From Dehalococcoidia bacterium (lineage in GTDB: Bacteria; Chloroflexota; Dehalococcoidia; E44-bin15): a DNA stretch of 21,964 nt. The stretch covers positions 1-21,964 of the forward strand of contig JAUXBC010000005.1 in NCBI GenBank assembly GCA_030619615.1. The letters run 5' to 3'. Numbering within the stretch: the first letter of the stretch is position 1; every line of letters starts with the position of its first letter. The notes below the pieces were generated by a model that ran no database searches, was not told the DNA's origin, and saw only the letters and a program-made list of their open reading frames with translations. Below are positions 6,898-13,430 of the stretch, piece after piece. The position numbers and the translations under genes were made by a program.

Positions 6898-7383
6898 TTA
6901 CTGGAAGAAGCCGCGCAGAGAATCAAACTCCTCGGGGAGCAGGGCAAGCAGAAGAGGGACGCGATCCAGAAGTATTGAAGCAATCCACGATTGGCTTACC
7001 GTTCCTTCTATATCCAGAAAATGGGCGAAAAGGGCGAGAAGGGCGCCGCAGATCACTGCCCCCGCCACAAAGCCGAAGACCGCCCCCAAAAGCCTGTCAG
7101 CCCAGCCCAACATTATGGCAGAGATGGTTTTGCGCAATAGGAAAGCGACAACAAAGGCTACCGCTACAACGGCAACGAAGATGAGGATAAAAGCGAGCAC
7201 CCTGGCGGCAGTAACATTGGCAATAGGGAGCCAACCTGAGAAGGCGAGGTAAAAGCGACCGGCGAGGAAGACCCCTAAGATCAGTCCCACGAGGATGAGC
7301 ACAGCCCTGATCAGCCCTCTTTTAAACCCCAAAAAGGCAAAAACGGCGAATATCAGAATAAGGACGATATCCAGCCAGTTCAT
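6898..7383 (-). CDS. CvpA-family membrane protein
   Basis: 161-residue integral membrane protein with four predicted membrane segments: about 4-22, 27-47, 62-87 and 100-124. The start MNWLDIVLILIFAVFAFLGFKRGLI matches the CvpA/colicin V production family N-terminus (MNxxDxxil...gfxrGli). The segment WADRLLGAVFGFVAGAVICG matches its conserved DrllGavfG motif. The family is required for colicin V export in E. coli and linked to envelope stress elsewhere; its biochemical role is unknown. It begins 18 bases after the lon stop and is probably co-transcribed with lon. Confidence 0.9.
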   Translation of the reverse strand: MNWLDIVLILIFAVFAFLGFKRGLIRAVLILVGLILGVFLAGRFYLAFSGWLPIANVTAARVLAFILIFVAVVAVAFVVAFLLRKTISAIMLGWADRLLGAVFGFVAGAVICGALLALFAHFLDIEGTVSQSWIASILLDRVPLLLALLPEEFDSLRGFFQ

Positions 7384-7401
7384 GCTATCGGCTTTCGTCC
7401 C

Positions 7402-9762
7402 TCAAAATCGTTTGTCCACCAGGGCGGTAGCCAAAACCTCATCCATTTGCTGAACGTAAACGAATCTCACATCCCGCCTCACATTTGCCGGGACGTCTCC
7501 CAGATCCTTCTCATTCCTCTTGGGCATGACGAAGGTTTTGATGCCTGCTCGGTGGGCGGCGAGGACCTTCTCCTTGAGTCCCCCCACAGGGAGCACCCGA
7601 CCGCGGAGGGTGATCTCGCCAGTCATCGCCACCTCTTTGTGAACCGGTTGCCTGACCAGGGCTGAGATCAGCGCCGTTGCTATGGTGATGCCCGCCGAGG
7701 GTCCATCCTTGGGGATTGCCCCTGCCGGCACATGAATATGGATATCGGTCTTTTCAAAGAGCTTGGGGTCCAAGTCGAATGCTGCCGATCTGGATCGAGC
7801 ATAGCTTAAAGCAGCCTGGGCTGACTCTCGCATCACCTCCCCAAGCTGCCCGGTGAGGGTCAGATTCCCTCTCCCCTCCATGAGGGTCACCTCGACCCCC
7901 AGGACATCGCCCCCCATCTCGGTGTGGGCCACGCCCATGGCGACGCCAATCTCGTCCCTTTCCTCTGCCGTCCCCCAGAAGAACTTCTGAGGCCCCAGAT
8001 ACTTGGCCAGCGACTGGCTTGTCACCAGATGGGGTGGCCTCTCCCCCTCAGCAACGAGCCGAGCCACCTTTCGGCAGATGTTGCCGATCTCCCGCTCCAG
8101 GTTTCTCACCCCTGCCTCACGGGTATATTCCCTGATAATGCGCCTCAGCGCCCCTGTGGAGAAGCGCAGCTGATCCTGGGTCAAAGCATGCTCAGAAAGC
8201 TGCTTGGGTACCAAAAACTGCACCGCGATCCCAAGTTTTTCCTCCTCGGTGTAGCCGGGGAGGTCGATGACCTCCATACGGTCGCGAAGCGCAGGCAGAA
8301 CTGGGTCCAGTACGTTTGCCGTGGTGATAAACATAACCTTTGACAGGTTATAGGGGACATCGAGGTAATGGTCCGAGAAGGCGAAGTTCTGCTCCGGATC
8401 GAGCACCTCCAGTAGCGCTGAGGAGGGGTCGCCTCTGAAATCCATGCCCACCTTGTCGATCTCGTCCATCATGAATAGGGGGTTAATCGTCCCCGCGGTG
8501 CGCATCGTCTGGATGATTCGCCCCGGGAGCGCCCCTACATAGGTGCGGCGATGGCCGCGAATCTCCGCCTCATCCCTGATCCCTCCCAGGCTGATCCTCA
8601 CAAACTTACGCCCCAGCGCCTGAGCGATGGACTTGCCCAGGCTGGTCTTTCCCGTCCCCGGGGCACCAACGAAGCAGAGGATGGGGCTCCTCAGCTTCCC
8701 CTCGGACAGCTTGCGCACCGACATATACTCCAGAATCCTCTCCTTAACCTTGGTTAGCCCATAGTGGTTCTCATCGAGCACCTTTGCCGCCTGTTTGATG
8801 TCCAGATTATCCTCCGTTTCCTTGTCCCAGGGTAGGGTGACCAGCCAATCGAGGTAGGTTCTGATCACGGAGACCTCCGGAGAGGCGGGGGGCATCGTGG
8901 TAAGGCGATCCGCCTCCTCGTTGGCTTTTTGCATCACCGCCTCAGGCATGCCTGCTGAGGCGATCTTCTCCTTTAGCTCATTCATCTCCCTGGTTTGAGG
9001 ATCGACATCGCCCAGTTCCTTCTGGATCGCCTTTAACTGCTCCCTGAGGAAATACTCTCGCTGTGATTTGTCCACCTCCTCCTGAACCTGGGTATGGATC
9101 TTGCTTTGCAGCTCCAAGACGTCCAGCTCTTGGGCTAAAAGGATGTTAATTCGTTGCAATCTATCGTGGGGGTCAAGGGCTTCCAGGATCTCCTGCCTTT
9201 TTTCAAGGGCGAGATCCAGGGAGGAGGCGACGAAATCGGCGAGCCATCCCGGCTCCTCGATATTCATCGCTGCGATGTAGGCGTCCTCGGGAAGCTTTAG
9301 GGAGAGCTTGATGGACTTCTCAAAGAGGGCAAGCACGGCGCGCATCAGGGCCTCGGTTTGCGGTGGTTTCCCCGTGGATTCCTCGATGGGCACCACCTTG
9401 GCCTTAAAGAAGGGCTCATCGTGGACGAGCTGGGTGATCCTGACCCGCCGCTGCCCATGGACCCAAAGGGTGCCTGTGCCATCGGGCATCTTTAGGTGGC
9501 GTCCGATGGTAGCCTCGGTGCCAATGGAGTAAAGATGGTCGAAGGTGAGCTCCGCTGCCTCCAGATCTCGCCGAGCCACCACCACGATCGCCCGGTCGTG
9601 AGCTATCGCCTCTTCAATAGCCCGAAGGGAGCTTTGGCGCACCACCACCAACTGGGTAACCAGGTGAGGGAAGATCACCGTATCGCGCCGCGGCAGCAGG
9701 GGCAGCTCCAGCGCCTCTTCCTCCGAGATAACAATTTCCTCTTCAACCACTATATCCCCCAA
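7402..9762 (-). CDS. lon: ATP-dependent Lon protease
   Basis: Hexameric cytoplasmic AAA+ protease that degrades misfolded and regulatory proteins. From TTG 9762 it is 786 residues, the normal Lon length. Domains in order: LON substrate-binding domain from about residue 20 (ELPLLPRRDTVIFP); coiled-coil segment with the signature REYFLREQLKAIQKELG (about 235-251); AAA+ module with Walker A GAPGTGKTS (366-374) and Walker B FMMDEID; Ser-Lys protease domain with PKDGPSAG (catalytic Ser689) and GGLKEK (catalytic Lys732). An in-frame GTG at 9798 would add 12 residues but lies upstream of the predicted transcript start. TTG 9762 has AGAGAGG just before it; GTG 9750 is a third option. It leads lon-cvpA-methyltransferase and is divergent from fur. 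Confidence 0.96.
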   Translation of the reverse strand: MGDIVVEEEIVISEEEALELPLLPRRDTVIFPHLVTQLVVVRQSSLRAIEEAIAHDRAIVVVARRDLEAAELTFDHLYSIGTEATIGRHLKMPDGTGTLWVHGQRRVRITQLVHDEPFFKAKVVPIEESTGKPPQTEALMRAVLALFEKSIKLSLKLPEDAYIAAMNIEEPGWLADFVASSLDLALEKRQEILEALDPHDRLQRINILLAQELDVLELQSKIHTQVQEEVDKSQREYFLREQLKAIQKELGDVDPQTREMNELKEKIASAGMPEAVMQKANEEADRLTTMPPASPEVSVIRTYLDWLVTLPWDKETEDNLDIKQAAKVLDENHYGLTKVKERILEYMSVRKLSEGKLRSPILCFVGAPGTGKTSLGKSIAQALGRKFVRISLGGIRDEAEIRGHRRTYVGALPGRIIQTMRTAGTINPLFMMDEIDKVGMDFRGDPSSALLEVLDPEQNFAFSDHYLDVPYNLSKVMFITTANVLDPVLPALRDRMEVIDLPGYTEEEKLGIAVQFLVPKQLSEHALTQDQLRFSTGALRRIIREYTREAGVRNLEREIGNICRKVARLVAEGERPPHLVTSQSLAKYLGPQKFFWGTAEERDEIGVAMGVAHTEMGGDVLGVEVTLMEGRGNLTLTGQLGEVMRESAQAALSYARSRSAAFDLDPKLFEKTDIHIHVPAGAIPKDGPSAGITIATALISALVRQPVHKEVAMTGEITLRGRVLPVGGLKEKVLAAHRAGIKTFVMPKRNEKDLGDVPANVRRDVRFVYVQQMDEVLATALVDKRF

Positions 9763-9788
9763 TGTGCCTCTCTTTTTTCGTTCACAAT

Positions 9789-9817
9789 AGTTTACCACAT
9801 CGAAGGCGCCAAGGCAA
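9789..9817 (-). promoter_or_regulatory. Candidate lon promoter
   Basis: On the minus strand TTGCCT (9817-9812), a 17-base spacer and TAAACT (9794-9789). The predicted start near 9782 favours TTG 9762 over GTG 9798 as the lon start codon. A second possibility, TTGTCA (9844-9839) with TAGTTT 16 bases on, would overlap the fur -35 on the other strand. Confidence 0.45.
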
Positions 9818-9837
9818 AACTATCCAGAGAAAAGGGG

Positions 9838-9866
9838 TTGACAACTGAGGCGAAAAGTGATAGAGT
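9838..9866 (+). promoter_or_regulatory. fur promoter
   Basis: Perfect -35 TTGACA (9838-9843), a 17-base spacer and -10 TAGAGT (9861-9866). The predicted start near 9873 falls inside the Fur box at 9871-9893, the classic geometry for autorepression. Confidence 0.72.
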
Positions 9867-9870
9867 GTTA

Positions 9871-9893
9871 TTGCTAACGATTTTCATTTGCAA
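9871..9893. promoter_or_regulatory. Fur box at the fur promoter
   Basis: Read on the minus strand, the core AATGAAAATCGTTAGC matches 13 of 16 positions of the E. coli Fur consensus core AATGATAATCATTATC. It is flanked by an inverted TTGC...GCAA. The site covers the predicted fur transcription start, so autoregulation is likely. A near-copy lies at the feo promoter. Confidence 0.78.
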
Positions 9894-9899
9894 AACGAA

Positions 9900-10316
9900 A
9901 TGCGGGATCTAAAAGGGCAACGAATTACGAACCAACGAAGGCTGCTCCTCGATCTTTTGCATCGCTCGGAGGGGCACCTCGATGCTGACGAACTCTATCG
10001 CCTCGCCAAGGAGAAGGAGGCTCGTCTCAGTCTGTCCACGGTTTATCGCACCCTTCGCCTTTTTAAGGAGCTTGGCTTGATCGAGGAGCGGCACTTCGCC
10101 GAAGAGCACCACCATTATGAGGCCAAAGGGGAAGCGGAGCATCACCATTTGGTATGCCTTGGCTGTGGAAAAGTAATCGATTTTGAGTCCCCCTTGACCA
10201 GGAAGATGAGGGAGGATGTGAGCAAGCAAACGGGCTTCGAGATCCTTGACGCTGAGGTTCACATGGAGGGCTATTGTGGTCGGTGCCAAATGGGGGGGGA
10301 AGATAGCAGCCGCTAA
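9900..10316 (+). CDS. fur: Ferric uptake regulator, Fur family
   Basis: Metal-dependent DNA-binding repressor, 138 residues from ATG 9900. Residues 1-80 form the winged helix, with KGQRITNQRRLLLDLLHRS and the recognition-helix region LSLSTVYRTLRLFKELGLIEE. The dimerisation and metal domain has HHHYE, HHHLVCLGCGKVIDF and a C-terminal CGRC. The two CxxC pairs are the usual structural zinc site. A frame from TTG 9888 would add four residues, but neither start has a good ribosome site. Fur, Zur and PerR are hard to separate by sequence. The adjoining feo genes and two sites matching the Fur consensus make an iron sensor the best reading. Confidence 0.92.
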   Translation: MRDLKGQRITNQRRLLLDLLHRSEGHLDADELYRLAKEKEARLSLSTVYRTLRLFKELGLIEERHFAEEHHHYEAKGEAEHHHLVCLGCGKVIDFESPLTRKMREDVSKQTGFEILDAEVHMEGYCGRCQMGGEDSSR

Positions 10317-10335
10317 GATGAATTTATTTTTTCCG

Positions 10336-10365
10336 TTCGTTGTTGCAAATGAGAAGCATTATACA
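10336..10365 (+). promoter_or_regulatory. Candidate feo operon promoter
   Basis: TTCGTT (10336-10341), an 18-base spacer and TATACA (10360-10365). The Fur box at 10343-10366 covers the spacer and -10, so iron-bound Fur would block polymerase. The hexamers are only fair matches. Confidence 0.45.
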
Positions 10366-10366
10366 A
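10343..10366. promoter_or_regulatory. Fur box at the feo operon promoter
   Basis: The core AATGAGAAGCATTATA (10348-10363) matches 13 of 16 positions of the E. coli Fur core. It contains the inverted repeat AATG-5-CATT. Over 19 positions starting TTGCAAATGA it shares 16 with the site at the fur promoter, read on the opposite strand. Confidence 0.78.
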
Positions 10367-10406
10367 AATAGGGGAACATCATGTTCGTTAAATCGAGGAG
10401 GCAAAG

Positions 10407-10991
10407 GTGTCCATTTGGAGAAAGATAACAAAACTTCTTGGCCTTGGCGGACGCGGCAGCAGTTGCCATGGTGAACTTCGTATCGAGGGCGGCAATCGCC
10501 TGGAAAAGGTTGTCATCGTAGGCAGCCCCAACGTGGGGAAGAGCGTGATCTTCAACAACCTCACCGGGGCCTATGTCACTGTTTCCAATTACCCGGGGAC
10601 AACGGTGGCTATCTCCAGGGGGAAGGCAAGGATCGAGGGGATGGAATGTGAGATCATGGACACCCCCGGGATGTACTCTTTGCTTCCGATCACTGAGGAG
10701 GAGCGGGTAGCCAGGTCGATCCTGTTGGTGGAGAGGCCGGGGGTCGTTCTTCACGTAGTGGATGGCAAGGAGCTGGAGAGGATGCTGCCCCTCACCTTGC
10801 AACTTATTGAAGCTGGACTTCCTGTCATCCTGGCCGTCAACATGATGGACGAGGCTGAAGCGGTGGGGATAGATATCGACGTCGACCTGCTTGCGAAGGA
10901 GCTGGGCATTCCGGTGATCGCCACAGTGGCCACTACCGGCCACGGGCTCGAGCTTCTCCGCAGAAAGCTAGGAGAGCGTGTCAGCAGCTGA
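10407..10991 (+). CDS. feoB: FeoB G-protein domain as a separate protein
   Basis: The cytosolic GTPase part of the Fe(II) transporter FeoB, 194 residues. Motifs: G1 GSPNVGKS (39-46), G2 around Thr65-Thr66 in YPGTTV, G3 DTPG (85-88), G4 NMMD (145-148) and a G5-like stretch near 173-180. An unusual N-terminal extension of about 33 residues precedes the G domain. Start is GTG 10407 with GAGGAGG (10395-10401) 5 nt before it. The reading frame stops where the helical linker would begin, and the membrane part starts in another frame with a 14-base overlap. The split is at a domain boundary and both halves look intact, so it appears natural. First gene of the feo operon. Confidence 0.9.
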   Translation: MSIWRKITKLLGLGGRGSSCHGELRIEGGNRLEKVVIVGSPNVGKSVIFNNLTGAYVTVSNYPGTTVAISRGKARIEGMECEIMDTPGMYSLLPITEEERVARSILLVERPGVVLHVVDGKELERMLPLTLQLIEAGLPVILAVNMMDEAEAVGIDIDVDLLAKELGIPVIATVATTGHGLELLRRKLGERVSS

Positions 10992-12435
10992 GGCGATGGC
11001 CCTCAAATATGACGACTTCATAGAATCGGCGCTGGCCAGTATCGAGGCCCTGCTCGGAGGCGACTATCGTCTGTCGAAAAGAGCTATCGCGTTATGCCTG
11101 CTCCAGGAGGACCCCGATCTGGAGAGGCAAGTCAAGGAGCAAGAAGGGCCAAGCTATAGCTCCATCCAAAACATCGTTGCCCAGACCAGGGCTGGCTACA
11201 GCCAGCCACTGTACCAGATCATCGCCCAGAGACGGCAACAGGAGGTGAGGCGCATCGTGACCCTGGCTGCAACCTCAGCAGCAGGGCCCAGGGAGGGCTT
11301 TGCCGAGAGGCTAAGCCGGGTGATGATGAATCCTATAACCGGTGTCCCCATCCTCCTTCTCATTCTTTACTTCGGGTTGTATCAATTTGTGGGCGTCTTC
11401 GGGGCAGGGACCGTTGTCGATTTTATCGAGGGCACCCTCTTCGGAGGGTGGATCAATCCCTGGGTCACCGGCCTCATTAGTGCTGTTATCCCATTTGAGG
11501 TTATCCAGGACTTATTCGTCGGCGAATACGGCATCATCACCTTGGGGCTCACCTATGCCATAGCCATCGTCCTTCCCATCGTGGGCACCTTCTTTATCAT
11601 CTTCGCCATAATCGAGGATTCCGGATACCTGCCCCGACTGGCTATGCTCATCGACCGGCTGTTCAAGAGGATCGGGCTCAGCGGCCGCGCGGTGATACCT
11701 ATGGCGCTTGGCTTTGGCTGCGATACCATGGCCACCATTGTCACCAGAACCCAGGAGACAAGGCGGGAGCGTGTTATCACCACCCTGCTCCTGGCCCTGG
11801 CCATTCCTTGCTCGGCGCAACTAGGGGTCATCCTCGCCATCCTTTCGGGCACTGGACAGGCATTGCTCATCTGGGGAGCGGTGGTGGGGCTGGTGTTTTT
11901 GCTCGTGGGCTACCTGGCGTCGAAGGTCATCCCCGGGGAGCGGCCCAGCTTCTATATGGAGATACCTCCGCTGAGGCTACCCAAGCTCTCTAATGTGCTG
12001 ACCAAGACCTATTCCCGGATGCAGTGGTATTTCATGGAGGTGCTCCCCTTTTTCATCCTGGCCAGCGTCTTGCTCTGGGTCGGGGATCTGACCGGATTGT
12101 TCGACCTCATCCTCCGTGGGCTCCAGCCCGTGGTGCAGTCCATTGGCTTGCCCTCAGAGACCGCGGTGGCCTTCTTGTTCGGATTCTTCAGGCGGGATTT
12201 CGGGGCAGCGGGGCTCTACGACCTCTATAGCTCAGGAATACTCCTTGGGGTACCACTGGTGGTGGCCGCGGTGACCCTGACCCTGTTCATTCCTTGCATC
12301 GCTCAATTTGGGGTTATGCTCAAAGAGAGGGGAATAAAGACAGCGTTAGCTATAGCTCTATTTATCTTCCCCTTCGCCTTTCTGGTGGGATTCATCCTCA
12401 ATCGAGCCCTTATCAGCCTCGGGGTATCACTATGA
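10978..12435 (+). CDS. feoB: FeoB membrane transporter domain as a separate protein
   Basis: The permease part of the ferrous iron transporter, 485 residues from GTG 10978, with a weak AGGAG 3 nt before it; ATG 10996 is an alternative. Residues about 10-100 resemble the helical GDI/linker region that follows the G domain in full-length FeoB. Several membrane segments follow from about 120 to the end. Conserved pore features are GFGCDTMATIVTRTQETRRER (near 245-265) and the paired Gate-like motifs PCSAQLGVI and PCIAQFGVM, each with a conserved Cys. E. coli FeoB has GFGCNVP at the first site, so this is the GFGCDTMAT variant. It should act with the upstream GTPase, and its stop overlaps the next start (ATGA). 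Confidence 0.9.
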   Translation: MSAAEAMALKYDDFIESALASIEALLGGDYRLSKRAIALCLLQEDPDLERQVKEQEGPSYSSIQNIVAQTRAGYSQPLYQIIAQRRQQEVRRIVTLAATSAAGPREGFAERLSRVMMNPITGVPILLLILYFGLYQFVGVFGAGTVVDFIEGTLFGGWINPWVTGLISAVIPFEVIQDLFVGEYGIITLGLTYAIAIVLPIVGTFFIIFAIIEDSGYLPRLAMLIDRLFKRIGLSGRAVIPMALGFGCDTMATIVTRTQETRRERVITTLLLALAIPCSAQLGVILAILSGTGQALLIWGAVVGLVFLLVGYLASKVIPGERPSFYMEIPPLRLPKLSNVLTKTYSRMQWYFMEVLPFFILASVLLWVGDLTGLFDLILRGLQPVVQSIGLPSETAVAFLFGFFRRDFGAAGLYDLYSSGILLGVPLVVAAVTLTLFIPCIAQFGVMLKERGIKTALAIALFIFPFAFLVGFILNRALISLGVSL

Positions 12436-12626
12436 AATGTCCACTTTGCGGATTTCAGTTCTCTGAAGATGAGGGGGTAGCTGCCTGCGAAGGCTGTCCC
12501 CTGGGCAGGTCCTGCCACCTGGTGAGGTGCCCCAATTGTGGCTACGAGATACCACGAGAGCCGAGACTAATCAAGGCATTCAACGCTTGGAGGAGGCGAG
12601 CTTATGGAGCTAGACGAAAAAGCTGA
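12432..12626 (+). CDS. Small Cys-rich (zinc-ribbon-like) protein of the feo operon
   Basis: A 64-residue protein starting at ATG 12432, sharing ATGA with the feoB stop. It has seven Cys and a His in the first 36 residues: Cys3-x2-Cys6, Cys19-x2-Cys22, Cys28-His29 and Cys33-x2-Cys36. The pairs CPLCGF and CPNCGYE look like a zinc ribbon wrapped around a second metal-binding loop (CEGCPLGRSCH). The C-terminal part is basic (AWRRRAYGARRKS). It overlaps the next gene by 23 bases. Overlap on both sides argues for a real, co-translated gene. I do not know its function; an Fe/Zn-binding accessory of FeoB is a reasonable guess. It does not resemble FeoA or enterobacterial FeoC. Confidence 0.82.
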   Translation: MKCPLCGFQFSEDEGVAACEGCPLGRSCHLVRCPNCGYEIPREPRLIKAFNAWRRRAYGARRKS

Positions 12627-13350
12627 AGAGATCTTGGAGACCCTCTGGATTCGCACTGAGGAGGAGGGGGCAGAAACCATCCCTTTGGACGAGCTTGAAG
12701 TAGGCCTCAAGGACGCTGTTGTGGGGCAATTGCTCCTCGCCGGGAATATCACCGTGTCCAAAGGTGAGGTTGGTTTGACGGCAAGGGGACTACCCAGGGC
12801 GGCAAATGTGGTGCGAAGACACCGCCTGGCAGAGCGCCTGCTCACCGATGTCCTCGCCACATCGGAAACCCTTCTCAACGAAAGGGCGTGCAAATTCGAA
12901 CACTTGCTTGACCGAGGTCTGGATGATAGCATTTGCAGCCTGTTGGGACATCCCAAGGTCTGCCCCCATGGCAAACCGATACCTCCTGGGAGGTGCTGCC
13001 ACGAGGATAGGAGGGAACTACAGAAAGTTGTTTCCCCTCTTTCCCGAATGGCCTCAGGCGAGAGTGGCAAGATAGCCTATATCTATGCGCCACAGGCGGC
13101 CAAGCTTCAGAAGCTGGTGAGCATGGGCATCCTCCCCGGGGCACCCGTAAGCCTTATTCAGGGCTTCCCTTCCTACGTCTTTCAGGTGCGCCAGACGCAG
13201 TTTGCCGTGGATAAGGAGATAGCTGATGCCATCTATGTTCGTCTGGTCGAGGCAGAACCACCCGGGGAGGGTGAGCAGAAGGAAGAGCAACAGAGACCGC
13301 CTTTCCGGCACCGCTTCCGTTTCCGGAAGCGGAGGCGAGGTGAGGTTTAA
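12604..13350 (+). CDS. DtxR-like metalloregulator fused to a FeoA domain
   Basis: 248 residues from ATG 12604 with GGAGGAGGCG before it. Residues about 70-135 match the dimerisation/metal domain of DtxR/IdeR. RRHRLAERLLTDVL holds His73 and Glu77, and ERACKFEHLLD holds Cys96, Glu99 and His100, aligning with DtxR His79, Glu83, Cys102, Glu105 and His106. DtxR His98 appears to be Asn92. Residues about 145-215 are an SH3-like FeoA domain (SGKIAYI...LVSMGILPGAPVSLIQ). The tail is highly basic. Odd: the N-terminal winged helix is short and lacks the usual GPTVSxTVxRMExxGL recognition stretch. It may regulate feo, or act mainly as the FeoA partner of FeoB. Confidence 0.85.
   Translation: MELDEKAEEILETLWIRTEEEGAETIPLDELEVGLKDAVVGQLLLAGNITVSKGEVGLTARGLPRAANVVRRHRLAERLLTDVLATSETLLNERACKFEHLLDRGLDDSICSLLGHPKVCPHGKPIPPGRCCHEDRRELQKVVSPLSRMASGESGKIAYIYAPQAAKLQKLVSMGILPGAPVSLIQGFPSYVFQVRQTQFAVDKEIADAIYVRLVEAEPPGEGEQKEEQQRPPFRHRFRFRKRRRGEV
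13311..13332. repeat. Perfect inverted repeat at the 3' end of the DtxR-FeoA gene
   Basis: CCGCTTCCG and CGGAAGCGG pair over 9 bp around a TTTC loop, with a possible outer CGCCT/AGGCG extension. It lies within the codons for the Arg-rich tail, about 20 bases before the stop. No T-run follows, so it is not a typical intrinsic terminator. It could stabilise or pause the feo mRNA end. Confidence 0.45.
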
Positions 13351-13371
13351 AAAGACAGGATAGAATGAAGC

Positions 13372-13399
13372 TTGACTTTTCATATTAGGGCGCTAAGAT
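13372..13399 (+). promoter_or_regulatory. Promoter of the lamin-tail-domain surface protein gene
   Basis: TTGACT (13372-13377), a 16-base spacer and TAAGAT (13394-13399). The predicted start near 13407 supports ATG 13431 as the start codon and separates this gene from the feo operon. Confidence 0.55.
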
Positions 13400-13430
13400 G
13401 TAGGCAGCTTTGAGCGAGCCCTTCCCTGAA

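Noticed and set aside
6839..7252. Plus-strand frames opposite the CvpA-like gene
   Set aside because: Low-complexity Arg/Lys/Ala/Thr sequence complementary to hydrophobic membrane codons; no motif.
10323..10332. T-rich run after fur as an intrinsic terminator
   Set aside because: No stable stem could be found directly before it.
12294..12431. Upstream extension of the Cys-rich protein frame inside feoB
   Set aside because: The extension is out of frame within conserved FeoB sequence; ATG 12432 sharing ATGA with the feoB stop is the natural start.
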